NCBI GenBank assembly: GCA_022793315.1
Contig: JAAWCO010000088.1
Coordinates: 1 to 35,916, forward strand
Source: Clostridiales bacterium
GTDB taxonomy: Bacteria > Bacillota > Clostridia > Oscillospirales > Acutalibacteraceae
Length of the DNA stretch: 35,916 nt
Direction of reading: 5' to 3'
A program made the position numbers and the translations under genes. Below, one piece after another: positions 17,612 through 26,583 of this stretch. The first letter of the stretch is position 1, and the number at the start of each line of letters is the position of its first letter. The notes below the pieces were generated by a model that saw nothing but the letters and a program-made list of their open reading frames with translations, did not search any database and was not told the DNA's origin.

Positions 17612-17767
17612 TCATTGGCGCCACCCACATACAAAACTGCCCCATCGCGTTGAGAAGCGCCTCCAGGCAACCCGCCTGTAAGAAGGTCAGCAGGCACACA
17701 GCCGGTTTCCGATGCCGGCCCGGATTCTTCCCCGCTCCTCCGGGCCGAATGGCAGGGATACTGCCGG

Positions 17768-19459
17768 TCAGAGAGAACCGTCCCCGGAAAGAGGGGAAAG
17801 ATTCTCCCTCAGCATTTCCCTGGCCGCCAGCAGATTGGCATCGGTCGCTGTGCCGCCGATAATCCGGGCCAGCTCCTGCTCCCGTTCTTCCCCCTCCAGC
17901 GGTGTGACGCCGGTGAAGGTACGCCCTTCCCGAACCTCCTTGCGGATCAGCAGATGACGATGGGCCAGCGCCGCAATCTGGGCCAGATGGGTCACACAAA
18001 GCACCTGACGCTCTCCGCCGATCTGTCGGAGCTTGATCCCCACCTTGCGGGCGGCCCGGCCGCTGATCCCGGTATCAATCTCGTCAAATATCAGGGTGTC
18101 GATATCGTCCGCTCCCGCCAGAACCGATTTAAGAGCCAGCATGATTCGGGAAAGCTCACCCCCAGAAGCAATTCTGGAGATAGCCCTGACCGGCTCGCCG
18201 GGATTAGCCGAAATCCGAAATTCCACCTGATCGGCCCCAGAAACGGACAGCTCCGCCGGCTCAACGGCCACCTCCAGCCGTACATCTGGCATATCCAAAA
18301 ACGTCAGTTGTTTTCCCACATCGGCGGTAAAACGTTTCGCCGCCGCCCGCCGTGCGGCGGTCAGCACAGACGCTGCCTTTTTTGCCGCGTCGGCGGCCAC
18401 GGTTAATTCCTCCCGCAGATGAGCAAGATGCTCGTCAGACAGCTCAATTTCCTCCAGCTCTGCCGCGGCCGCTGCTCCGAAGCGGAGAATCTCCTCAATA
18501 CCGGGGCCGTACTTGACGGTTAGACGCCGAATGGTCTCAAGACGTGTCTCGATCCGATCCAGCTCATCCGGATCAAATTCCAGCGAGGAACCGAAATCCC
18601 GCAGCTCACCGGCACATTCCTCCAGCTCATAAAGCAGACTTTGCGCCCGCTTCTCCAGCTGCTCCATTTCACTCACATACCGGCCTGCCTCGCTGATGGC
18701 GTCCACCGCAGCCGACAGCCGCGCCAGAGCGCCGTCGCTTTCTTCATCGCCTGAAAGCGCCTGTCGGGCAGCTGCCACCGCTTCCGCAATTTTTGCCGCG
18801 TTGCGATAGAGGTTTCGCTGCTCCAGCAGTTCCTCCTCTTCCCCCATCTGCAATCCGGCTTCGTCGATTTCCTCTACCTGATAGTGCAGCAAATCCATCC
18901 GGCGCGCTTTTTCCCGCTCATCCATATCGCTTTTCCCCAGCTCTGTCCGAATGGCGCAAAAGCGGTGGTAGGCCTCCTGATAGGCATTCCTTTTGGCCTC
19001 AATTCCCCCAAGGCGGTCGAGGTATCCCACATGGCGTTCAGGGTCGAGCAGAGCCTGATTTTCATGCTGGCCGTGGATATTCACCAGCTCCCGTCCGATT
19101 TCTCTCAATACTGCCACTGTCACCGGCCGACCATTGATACGGCAGGCACTTTTTCCCTCTGCCGTGATCATACGCTGAATCAAAAGGGCGCCCTCTTCGT
19201 CGGGCGGATACCCCTTCGCCTCCAGCATGGCCGCTGTACTGCCTGCCAGTCCGGTAAAAAGCGCTGTAACCTCCGCCCGCGGACTGCCGCTGCGTACGAT
19301 TTCCCGGCTGACCCGCTCCCCCAATACGGCGTTAAGAGAATCAATCACAATTGATTTTCCCGCACCGGTCTCGCCGGTCAGCACATTCAGTCCACTGTCG
19401 AATTCTATCTCAGCCTTTTCGATGACAGCGATGTTGGCAATATACAAACGCGACAGCAT
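17768..19459 (-). CDS. recN: DNA repair protein RecN
   Basis: RecN is an SMC-like ATPase that acts early at DNA double-strand breaks. The 563-residue protein has Walker A GETGAGKS at 29-36, long charged helical arms in the middle (about 160-390, rich in Glu/Leu/Arg, coiled-coil like), the ABC signature ASGGELSR, and Walker B TLIFDEIDTGISG near 465-478. The length matches the family. It follows argR by 28 bases, an order commonly seen in Clostridia. It ends the housekeeping run before the sugar transferase. Confidence 0.97.
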   Translation of the reverse strand: MLSRLYIANIAVIEKAEIEFDSGLNVLTGETGAGKSIVIDSLNAVLGERVSREIVRSGSPRAEVTALFTGLAGSTAAMLEAKGYPPDEEGALLIQRMITAEGKSACRINGRPVTVAVLREIGRELVNIHGQHENQALLDPERHVGYLDRLGGIEAKRNAYQEAYHRFCAIRTELGKSDMDEREKARRMDLLHYQVEEIDEAGLQMGEEEELLEQRNLYRNAAKIAEAVAAARQALSGDEESDGALARLSAAVDAISEAGRYVSEMEQLEKRAQSLLYELEECAGELRDFGSSLEFDPDELDRIETRLETIRRLTVKYGPGIEEILRFGAAAAAELEEIELSDEHLAHLREELTVAADAAKKAASVLTAARRAAAKRFTADVGKQLTFLDMPDVRLEVAVEPAELSVSGADQVEFRISANPGEPVRAISRIASGGELSRIMLALKSVLAGADDIDTLIFDEIDTGISGRAARKVGIKLRQIGGERQVLCVTHLAQIAALAHRHLLIRKEVREGRTFTGVTPLEGEEREQELARIIGGTATDANLLAAREMLRENLSPLSGDGSL

Positions 19460-19487
19460 GACACCCCGTCCTTTCCCTTCCGCCGGT

Positions 19488-19946
19488 TTAACGGCTGTTG
19501 TTCAGCAGCCGCTTCAGCTCACCGGTCAGCTCAATAGCCCTCTCCTCATTCTTGGTGATGCAAATAAAAGTGTCGTCTCCACTCAGTGTGCCGACCACCT
19601 GATCCCAGTGAAGGGAGTCCATTCCGGCGCAGACCGCCTGTGCCATACCGGTCAGGCATTTGATCACCACAAGATTCGCAGCATAGTCGATCCCAATCAC
19701 CGCGTCTGCAAACAGGGAATGAAATTTGGAAGACATATGATCGTTTTCCAGACGGACGGTAGAATATCGATACCGTCCATTGGAATCCAGAGTCTTAATC
19801 AGGCGCAGTTCCTTGATATCCCGTGAAATAGTGGCCTGTGTGACCTCATACCCGCTGTCCCGAAGCCATTTGAGCAGTTCCTCCTGCGTATCGACAGGAT
19901 GGGTATGAATAATCTCCAGTATTTTGGCATGCCGCTGTGTTTTCAT
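19488..19946 (-). CDS. argR: Arginine repressor ArgR/AhrC
   Basis: The 152-residue ArgR represses arginine biosynthesis and activates catabolism when arginine is bound. The N-terminal winged helix (1-70) includes QATISRDIKEL near 37-47, the DNA-recognition segment. The C-terminal oligomerisation/arginine-binding domain carries GTLSGDDTF near 119-127 with the ligand-binding Asp pair. It lies 16 bases after nadK. ARG boxes elsewhere were not identified; the carA promoter region showed no obvious operator. Confidence 0.96.
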   Translation of the reverse strand: MKTQRHAKILEIIHTHPVDTQEELLKWLRDSGYEVTQATISRDIKELRLIKTLDSNGRYRYSTVRLENDHMSSKFHSLFADAVIGIDYAANLVVIKCLTGMAQAVCAGMDSLHWDQVVGTLSGDDTFICITKNEERAIELTGELKRLLNNSR

Positions 19947-19962
19947 CGGTCCTCTCCTTTCA

Positions 19963-20805
19963 CTAACGGCGGTCCATCAGCTTCTGATTCAGAATGTCGT
20001 AAAAGTCACCCTGTTTGATTTTAATCAGACGGGCATCGGTTTTTCCACGGGACACTGTCACAAAACAGTTCGGCTCCAGCCGGGCTCCCTCCTCACCGTC
20101 AATTGTGAGATATACCTCCCGGTCCGCCGGGGAGAGCGGACGGATGGTCAGCCGTGTACTATCGCTGAAAATAAAGGAGCGGGCATACAGTGAGTGAGGG
20201 CAGACCGGCGTCATCAACAGACAATGAACCTTTGGGTCTACAATAGGGCCGCCAGCCGACAGAGAGTAGGCTGTCGAGCCGGTTGGAGCAGCAATAATAA
20301 CGCCGTCCGCCCGATACTCTGTGACCAGAGCGCCCTCTTTGGTCACCTCCAGCTCCACCATACGGGAGAGGGAGCCGCGGGAAATAACCGCCTCGTTGAG
20401 AGCGCAATATGAACGGAGGGGCGTTTTTCCCTCCTCCCTATATAAGCCCACCTCCAGCAGCATCCGGCGCTCGATGGTATACTGTCCTTCAATCAGCAGC
20501 GGCAGCCGGGACAGCTCGTCCGATTCCAATCCTGCCGTAAAGCCCAGATGACCACAATTGATGCCCAGAACCGCCTTTTCATACTGGGCGGCCCGTTTGG
20601 CGATATGAATAATTGTACCGTCTCCCCCCAGGGCGACTGCCAGATCACAATCTTCCAGCAGGCGGTCGGTATCCGCCGGAGGAAAGGTCCTGGAATTTTT
20701 CGGATACAGAACCTGCGCTCCCAGCGATTCCAGACCGCGGCGGACGGCGGCGCAGGCCTCGCCGATAGCCTTGGTCTGGTGGTTGGCAATCAAAGCAATT
20801 TTCAC
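19963..20805 (-). CDS. nadK: NAD kinase
   Basis: NadK phosphorylates NAD to NADP. The 280-residue protein has the signature GGDGT at about 60-64, the substrate segment ALNEAVISRG near 136-145, and the conserved YRADGVIIAAPTGSTAYSLS region near 163-182 that builds the NAD site. The length matches bacterial NadK. It follows tlyA by 28 bases in the long minus-strand cluster. NADP supply links it to glutamate dehydrogenase and isoprenoid reductases only in general terms. Confidence 0.96.
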   Translation of the reverse strand: MKIALIANHQTKAIGEACAAVRRGLESLGAQVLYPKNSRTFPPADTDRLLEDCDLAVALGGDGTIIHIAKRAAQYEKAVLGINCGHLGFTAGLESDELSRLPLLIEGQYTIERRMLLEVGLYREEGKTPLRSYCALNEAVISRGSLSRMVELEVTKEGALVTEYRADGVIIAAPTGSTAYSLSAGGPIVDPKVHCLLMTPVCPHSLYARSFIFSDSTRLTIRPLSPADREVYLTIDGEEGARLEPNCFVTVSRGKTDARLIKIKQGDFYDILNQKLMDRR

Positions 20806-20833
20806 AGAACGCCGTCTCCTTTCCCAGCGATTA

Positions 20834-21658
20834 TCAGGCCTTCAAAGTACGAAAGGCATTGTCTACCAGCTGTTTCACATCCGGTTTCCACCGTTCTTTC
20901 CCGCCACGCCGAAGCGCCGCCAGATATTCCCGGTTTCCAGTCCCCCCTGTGACCGGAGAATAGCTCAAATAAACAACATCGCAGCCGCAGGCGCCAAACA
21001 GATGCAATTGCTCCTGAAGAACCCGAATATGATCGGCCTTATGACGTACAACGCCGTTATTTCCCAGTGCAGCACGGCCCGCCTCAAACTGCGGTTTAAT
21101 CAGACAGACGATCACGGCCTCCGGGGACAAAAGCGGCAGCACAGCCGGCAAAACCTGTTTTAACGAGATAAAAGCGACATCAATCGTACAGTAGGAGAGC
21201 AATCGCCCGCCTAAAAACGTTTGAACCTTCACCGTATCGCGGATGTCCGTTTCCTCCAGACAATGAACCCGTGGGTCCGCCCGCAGCGAGGGATGGAGCT
21301 GACCACGCCCCACATCCAGCGCAAAAACCTCTGCCGCGCCGTGCTGAAGCAGACAATCGGTAAAGCCGCCGGTAGAAGCACCCACATCCAGCACACAAAG
21401 ACCATGAACGGAAAGGCGGGATTCCTCCAGCACCTTTTGCAGCTTTTCTCCGCCGCGCCCCACATAGCGCGGCCCTTCTCCTTCACAGCTGATGGCATCC
21501 TCCGGCCCCACCATCAGCGCCGGTTTTCCGGCTGTGCGTCCATTCACTTTTACACGTCCACTGCAAACTGCCTCCTTGGCTCTCTCACGAGAGGGGACCA
21601 ATCCCCGCTCCACCAAAACAGCATCCAGCCGCTTCATACCGATCCGGTTGCTCTCCAC
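20834..21658 (-). CDS. tlyA: TlyA-family rRNA 2'-O-methyltransferase (hemolysin-like)
   Basis: TlyA-type enzymes 2'-O-methylate ribosomal RNA with S-adenosylmethionine; the name hemolysin is historical. An N-terminal S4 RNA-binding domain (RLDAVLVERGL to the VKVNGR segment) is followed by an FtsJ-like domain with LDVGASTGGFTDCLL as SAM motif and IKPQFE carrying the catalytic Lys. The GTG start used here has AGGAGG four bases upstream. An ATG seven codons later overlaps the dxs stop as ATGA and matches typical family N-termini, so it is a good alternative. Either way it is translationally linked to dxs. Confidence 0.94.
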   Translation of the reverse strand: MESNRIGMKRLDAVLVERGLVPSRERAKEAVCSGRVKVNGRTAGKPALMVGPEDAISCEGEGPRYVGRGGEKLQKVLEESRLSVHGLCVLDVGASTGGFTDCLLQHGAAEVFALDVGRGQLHPSLRADPRVHCLEETDIRDTVKVQTFLGGRLLSYCTIDVAFISLKQVLPAVLPLLSPEAVIVCLIKPQFEAGRAALGNNGVVRHKADHIRVLQEQLHLFGACGCDVVYLSYSPVTGGTGNREYLAALRRGGKERWKPDVKQLVDNAFRTLKA

Positions 21659-23544
21659 AGTTCCTCCTTCTGACCAGAAAGGTCCTCCAGCGCCCGGCGA
21701 ATCGCTTCTTCCATACCGTGAGCATCCAGCCCTTCCCGACGCAGACCGGCATCGGTCTTACAGACTGGGACAAATTCTTCGATAGCATAGCTCCAATACC
21801 GGCCGCGATAGGCGCTCTCCATCAATCGGGAACCAAGCATCTCTCCCATCCCTCCGGCGCGGCTTCCCTCCTCCATAAACACCACGCCGCTGTACTCCAT
21901 GGCCAAGCGCAAGCTGTCCTCCTCGAGGGGAAGAACGCGGTTGAGCTTCAGTATGGAAATCCGGATACCTTCACAGGCTAATTTCTGAACCGCCGCCAGC
22001 GCGTTAAAGAAAATCCGTCCATAAGTAATCAGCAGCAGATTGGCCCCTTGTGCGCGGAACAGGGTATAGGGCTTGTAATCGGTCACATATCCCTGGGGAA
22101 CCATTCCCTCTCCTCCGCGAGGATAGCGGACGGCGGCAATCCCTTTCTCGTCATACAGCGCCTGCTTCAGATGAATACGCAGCTCGTCATAACAGGCCGG
22201 CGCATAGAGCGCAACGCCCGGTATAGTGTGAAGAAATGAGACATCAAAGATTCCCTGATGCGTCTCGCCGTCATCGGGAACAATCCCCGCCCGGTCAATC
22301 GCCAACACAATATGCTGTCCCAGAATAGCGGTATCGTTAAGAATCTGGTCATAGCTTCGCTGCAAAAAGGTGGAGTATACCGCAAAAACCGGCAGCATCC
22401 CATTGCAGGAGAGACCAGAGGCAAAGGTGACAGCATGCTGCTCTGCAATCCCCACATCAAAAAATCGGTCGGGAAAACGCCGGGCAAACGAACCAAGACC
22501 GGTGCCATTCTGCATGGCAGCCGTGATAGCGCAGATGTGCCGGTCTTCGCTGGCCAGCTGACAAAGCGTATCGCCGAAAACCGATGAAAAAGAATCCCCT
22601 CCGGACGGTGTTTCTCCCGTCTCCCGGTCAAAACCTGACACGCCGTGATAGGTATCCGGGCTCTGCTCCGCAAAGCCATAGCCCTTGCCCTTTACCGTCT
22701 CCACATGCAGCAGCACCGGACGTTCAATATTCTTCGCCGCCCGGAGTGCGCGGGTCAGGTCGGATAAGCTGTGTCCATTGACCGGCCCCAGATAATAAAA
22801 CCCCATATCCTCAAAGATTGGACTGTTCTTATACAGGGCATTTTTCAGTTTGGTTTTGATCTCCAGCAGAAGGGAATACAGCGGTTTTCCCACCAATGGA
22901 ATATGGGAAACAAAAGCTCCAAAACCATTTTTGACGCGAACATACCGAGGCCGGGAGCGAAGAATCGCCAGATGGCGCGCCACAAATCCTACATTCCGGT
23001 TAATCGACATACGATTATCGTTGAGGATAACAATCAGACGATCCTCACTCCGGCCGGCGTTGGAGAGACCTTCATAGGCGATTCCCCCCGTCATGGCGCC
23101 GTCCCCCATTACAGCGATAACATAGCCTTTATCGCCGGTCAGCTTTTTCGCCTTGGCCAATCCGTTGGCAGCGGAGACCGCCGTACTGCTGTGCCCCACA
23201 ATAAAGGTATCGTATTCGCTTTCCGCCGGGCGGGGAAAGCCCGACACGCCACCCTCGGTACGAAGAGTGTGAAACTGCTCCGCCCGACCGGTCAGCAGCT
23301 TATGAACATAACATTGATGCCCCACATCCCAGACAATCTGGTCGCGGGGCGCATCAAAAATAAGGTGGAGCGCCACTGTCAGCTCCACGACACCCAAATT
23401 GGAGGACAAATGTCCACCGTTGCAGGATACTGTTTCAATCAGGGTATCCCGTATCTCAGCGCACAATGTTTTAATCTCTGCTGCCGACAGCTTTTTCAGA
23501 TCTGCCGGTGTCTGGATACGATCCAGCATCGCATGTTCAGACAT
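21634..23544 (-). CDS. dxs: 1-deoxy-D-xylulose-5-phosphate synthase
   Basis: Dxs condenses pyruvate and glyceraldehyde 3-phosphate, the first step of the MEP isoprenoid pathway. The 636-residue thiamine enzyme has DVGHQCYVHKLLTGR near 71-85, the thiamine motif GDGAMTGG followed by NDNRMSINRNVG, and in the second half DVGIAEQHAVTFASG with the catalytic Glu. The transketolase C-terminal domain closes the protein. It is adjacent to ispA and the PAP2-like gene, and overlaps tlyA. AGGAGG lies somewhat far (13 bases) from the ATG. Confidence 0.98.
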   Translation of the reverse strand: MSEHAMLDRIQTPADLKKLSAAEIKTLCAEIRDTLIETVSCNGGHLSSNLGVVELTVALHLIFDAPRDQIVWDVGHQCYVHKLLTGRAEQFHTLRTEGGVSGFPRPAESEYDTFIVGHSSTAVSAANGLAKAKKLTGDKGYVIAVMGDGAMTGGIAYEGLSNAGRSEDRLIVILNDNRMSINRNVGFVARHLAILRSRPRYVRVKNGFGAFVSHIPLVGKPLYSLLLEIKTKLKNALYKNSPIFEDMGFYYLGPVNGHSLSDLTRALRAAKNIERPVLLHVETVKGKGYGFAEQSPDTYHGVSGFDRETGETPSGGDSFSSVFGDTLCQLASEDRHICAITAAMQNGTGLGSFARRFPDRFFDVGIAEQHAVTFASGLSCNGMLPVFAVYSTFLQRSYDQILNDTAILGQHIVLAIDRAGIVPDDGETHQGIFDVSFLHTIPGVALYAPACYDELRIHLKQALYDEKGIAAVRYPRGGEGMVPQGYVTDYKPYTLFRAQGANLLLITYGRIFFNALAAVQKLACEGIRISILKLNRVLPLEEDSLRLAMEYSGVVFMEEGSRAGGMGEMLGSRLMESAYRGRYWSYAIEEFVPVCKTDAGLRREGLDAHGMEEAIRRALEDLSGQKEELWRATGSV

Positions 23545-23621
23545 ATCGATTTCCGATCCTCCTGTCAGCTATCCGCCATGTTCGCCGCGTTTTTATCCAA
23601 AACCTTGCGCGCGGCCCCGTC

Positions 23622-24101
23622 TCAGGGGATGAGGATACCGATCATGATACCCAGCAAAACACCGCCGAGCACCTCCATCGGCGTATGGCCGATAAACTCT
23701 TTGAGGTCGATTTCATCCACCTCGATATCCGGCATGCCATCGCCATTAGTATCGGCGTTCTGCATCGCTATCTGATTGAGATACTTGTTCAGCAGACGGG
23801 CATGCTCTCCCGCTTCTCTCCGAACCCCCATAGCATCGTACAGGGTGACAAAATCAAAAATGACCGCCAGGGCAAAAAGAGGCGTATTAACCCCATAAAA
23901 GCGCGCAAGGGCAATCGTCAGAGCGCTGACCATCGCGGAATGAGCGCTGGGCATGCCGCCGGCGCCCCACAGCCGCTCCAGATTCAGCTTGCGTGTGAGG
24001 AACAAATTCAAAAGCACCTTAAGCACCTGCGCGAAAAACCATCCCAATATCGCGGCGGCCAACGCTTTATTCTGAATGAATTCCTGAAAAAATTGTGTCA
24101 T
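23622..24101 (-). CDS. Divergent PAP2 family (DUF212) membrane protein with a calcium-loop-like insertion
   Basis: The 159-residue protein matches the divergent PAP2/DUF212 family: a membrane helix at 12-36, GGMPSAHSAMVSAL near 48-61 (the PSAHS phosphatase-like motif), a second span at 74-90, YDAMGVRREAG near 88-98, GHTPMEV at 138-144, and a final span. Between the last two sits ADTNGDGMPDIEV at about 116-128, which reads like a DxNxDG calcium loop. Family members are suspected lipid phosphatases, but activity is not established. The start was placed at MTQFF; an AAGG sits unusually close to it, and the ORF is open further upstream within ispA. Location between ispA and dxs suggests a link to isoprenoid pyrophosphates. 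Confidence 0.88.
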   Translation of the reverse strand: MTQFFQEFIQNKALAAAILGWFFAQVLKVLLNLFLTRKLNLERLWGAGGMPSAHSAMVSALTIALARFYGVNTPLFALAVIFDFVTLYDAMGVRREAGEHARLLNKYLNQIAMQNADTNGDGMPDIEVDEIDLKEFIGHTPMEVLGGVLLGIMIGILIP

Positions 24102-24141
24102 TCCTTTTTCATGCCCTTCTCTGTGGGATGACCCGCGCCCC

Positions 24142-25020
24142 TCAGCGCTCTCTCTGAAGCAGAGCCTGCGCCAGCCGGCACAGGGTTTTTGCCTCTTCTC
24201 CAAAAGTCCTGAGAGCAGCTTCGGCCTCTTCGGTATGGCTGGCCGCCCGGCGGCGGGTCTCCTCCACCCCCAGCAGGGTAACATAGGTCGCCTTCTCATT
24301 CGCCTGGTCACTGCCAGTCGGTTTCCCCAGCGTTTCCCGGTCGGAGGTGATATCCAGTATATCATCCACCATCTGAAAACTCAAGCCGAGCTCTGATCCA
24401 AAGCGGGCGGCTGCCTCCAGCCGTACATCCGTCACTCCGGCCGCCAGGCATCCCAGCTGACAGGCGGCGGTCAGCAGCGCTCCGGTTTTCCCCCGCTGCA
24501 GCTCCTCCAGCGTGTCAAGGTCAATCGCTTTTCCTTCGCTTTCCAAATCCAGCATCTGGCCGCCCACCATGCCTCCGGCGCCCGCCGCCCGCGCCAGAGT
24601 GAGCGACGCTCCCGCAACAAAGGCGGGCTCCATTTCAGCGCCGGCGATTGTCTCAAAAGCGGCGGTCAGCAGCGCATCGCCTGCCAGCAAGGCCGCTGCC
24701 TCGCCAAAAGCGGCGTGTGCCGACGGCTTTCCCCGGCGCAGGAGACTGTCGTCCATACAGGGAAGATCGTCGTGTACCAGCGAATAAGAATGCAGCATTT
24801 CCACCGCGCAGGCAAAGGGCAGCGCCGCCGCAGGATCTCCGCCGCACAATCGGCAAAATTCGAGTGTCAGCACGGGCCGAATGCGTTTTCCACCCGCCTC
24901 GCAGGCATAGCGCATAGCGGCGGACAGGCTGTCTTTTCCAGTCGGCAGATATTCCGGCAGCGCCTGTTCAATCCGGTTCCAGTGCTCCTGAAGCTGCTGA
25001 TCATACAGATTCTGTTTCAT
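24142..25020 (-). CDS. ispA: Polyprenyl synthetase, probably farnesyl diphosphate synthase
   Basis: The 292-residue enzyme condenses isopentenyl diphosphate with allylic diphosphates. GGKRIRP at 43-49 binds IPP, the first Asp-rich motif DDLPCMDD is at 84-91 with the two-residue insertion typical of bacterial short-chain enzymes, and the second is DDILD at 219-223. Residues before the first motif (MLHSYSLVHDD) suit a C15 product, although geranylgeranyl diphosphate is possible. It overlaps the end of xseB by 20 bases in another frame. The pairing with dxs is common in Clostridia. Confidence 0.96.
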   Translation of the reverse strand: MKQNLYDQQLQEHWNRIEQALPEYLPTGKDSLSAAMRYACEAGGKRIRPVLTLEFCRLCGGDPAAALPFACAVEMLHSYSLVHDDLPCMDDSLLRRGKPSAHAAFGEAAALLAGDALLTAAFETIAGAEMEPAFVAGASLTLARAAGAGGMVGGQMLDLESEGKAIDLDTLEELQRGKTGALLTAACQLGCLAAGVTDVRLEAAARFGSELGLSFQMVDDILDITSDRETLGKPTGSDQANEKATYVTLLGVEETRRRAASHTEEAEAALRTFGEEAKTLCRLAQALLQRER

Positions 25021-25270
25021 CGGTGCTCACTCCCGTATCCGGCGCCGGCTCCTCCGACGCTTTTTCCTCATTTCCATCCTGTCCGGCGGCAGTCAGACGA
25101 ATGATCTTCTGCTCCGCCGTTTTCAGCATTTTCGTACAATAAGCGGTCAGACGGGTGCCTTCCTCAAACAGCTTGAGAGATTCGTCCAGCGTGCAGCGTC
25201 CGCTTTCCAGCGCGCCGACAAGCTGTTCCAGCCGTGTGATCGCCTTTTCAAATGTCCATTCTGTCGCCAG
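25001..25270 (-). CDS. xseB: Exodeoxyribonuclease VII small subunit, apparently without a standard start codon
   Basis: The frame encodes the XseB signature TFEKAITRLEQLVGALESG followed by LDESLKLFEEGTRL and CTKMLKTAEQKI, then an acidic tail. XseB partners with XseA in an exonuclease that degrades single-stranded DNA. No ATG, GTG or TTG occurs in frame between the upstream stop (inside the end of xseA) and a Met more than 40 residues in. The best initiator is a CTG eight bases after AAAGGAAG, giving about 89 residues; an ATT two codons earlier is the other candidate. Removing one G would create ATG-ACA-TTT, a normal start MTFEKA, so a one-base insertion or sequencing error is an alternative. 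Its position between xseA and ispA is canonical. Confidence 0.85.
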   Translation of the reverse strand: MATEWTFEKAITRLEQLVGALESGRCTLDESLKLFEEGTRLTAYCTKMLKTAEQKIIRLTAAGQDGNEEKASEEPAPDTGVSTDETESV

Positions 25271-25326
25271 AAGAATCGCTTCCTTTCTCTGCGGCAGCCT
25301 GTGGAAAAACAGAGCTGTGGTTCCTT

Positions 25327-26583
25327 CTAATCATCGGCTGCCGTTTCTGTCCGCCCTGCCGTTTTTCGCCGGGGCTTCAGCTTCACCTTCTCCACCCGGC
25401 AATTCACTTCACCATCAGCATAGCGGAGGGTCAGCTCCTCGCCCTGACGCGCATCCGCCGCCTGCTTGAGCACCTGCTCTCCCTGATAGCCGATCGCATA
25501 TCCGCGAGAGAGCACCTTTAACGGGCTGAGAGCGTCCAGCTTGCCGCCTGCCTGTGCCAGTCGTGCTTTCGCCCCGGTCAGCTGCACCCGCGCCGCGCCG
25601 GCAAAGGCACGGGTAAGATAATCCAGCCGCATCCCCTGCTCCTCGACATAAAACAGCGGGGTGGCCAGACAGCGCTTTTCCTGCAGATTCCGCAAACGGC
25701 CAGCCGCTCCCTCCCACGTATTCCGCACCGAACGTACTGCCGCCGAATGCCTCTGCGTCAGACGGAGCAGCAGCTCCGCCGTATCGGGAACCGCCAGCTC
25801 CGCAGCGGCGGAGGGCGTCGGCGCACGCAGGTCGGCGGCAAAATCGCAGATAGTAAAATCCGTTTCGTGTCCCACCGCTGAAATAACAGGAATCGCCGAT
25901 GCGGCAACCGCGCGGGCCACTCCCTCGTCGTTGAACGCCCACAGCTCTTCAATGGAGCCGCCGCCCCGGCCAATAATAATGACATCGGCAGCCTGGTTTT
26001 CATTAAAATACCGAAGCGCCTCCATCAGCTGAGGCGGCGCGCCTTCACCCTGTACCAGCACGGGGGCAAGCAGAATCGTGGCCAATGGGAAGCGCCGTCC
26101 TGTCACGTTCAGAATATCCCGTACCGCCGCGCCTGTCGGCGAGGTGATGACGCCCACACGTCCAGGATAACGAGGCAGCGGCTTTTTTCGGCTTTCGTCG
26201 AACAGCCCCTCCGCCGCCAGCCGGGCCTTCAGCTGCTCATAGGCCACCTGAAGAGCGCCCACGCCGTCCGGCTGCATCTCTTCGATATAGATTTGAAAGG
26301 CGCCATCCTTTGCGTACAGCGAAACCCGCGCACGGACGATTACCTTCATCCCGTTTTCGGGCTGAAAACGGAGGCGGGAGGCATAGGCGCGAAACATCAC
26401 CGCCTTTACCACCGCGCCGTCGTCCTTCAGAGACAGATAAAAATGACCGGATTTATAATGGTTGGTAAAATTGGAGATCTCCCCGCTGATAGAGACAGAC
26501 GCCAGATTCCGGTCCCCTTCCAGCAGGGATTTGACATACTGATTGAGCTGGCTGACGGTAATTACACGCGAATCCGTAGCCAT
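25327..26583 (-). CDS. xseA: Exodeoxyribonuclease VII large subunit
   Basis: XseA is the catalytic subunit of exonuclease VII. The 418-residue protein has the N-terminal OB-fold (ITVSQLNQYVKSLLE, ISGEISNF, SGHFYLSLKD near 46-55), the catalytic core GVITSPTGAA, IIGRGGGSIEELWAFND and GHETDFTICDFAADLRAPTPS, and a helical C-terminal region that binds small subunits. I chose MATDSR as start since it directly follows GGGAGGAGGG; a start 13 residues upstream lies inside the preceding gene. It overlaps the TsaD-like gene by 22 bases. Confidence 0.97.
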   Translation of the reverse strand: MATDSRVITVSQLNQYVKSLLEGDRNLASVSISGEISNFTNHYKSGHFYLSLKDDGAVVKAVMFRAYASRLRFQPENGMKVIVRARVSLYAKDGAFQIYIEEMQPDGVGALQVAYEQLKARLAAEGLFDESRKKPLPRYPGRVGVITSPTGAAVRDILNVTGRRFPLATILLAPVLVQGEGAPPQLMEALRYFNENQAADVIIIGRGGGSIEELWAFNDEGVARAVAASAIPVISAVGHETDFTICDFAADLRAPTPSAAAELAVPDTAELLLRLTQRHSAAVRSVRNTWEGAAGRLRNLQEKRCLATPLFYVEEQGMRLDYLTRAFAGAARVQLTGAKARLAQAGGKLDALSPLKVLSRGYAIGYQGEQVLKQAADARQGEELTLRYADGEVNCRVEKVKLKPRRKTAGRTETAADD

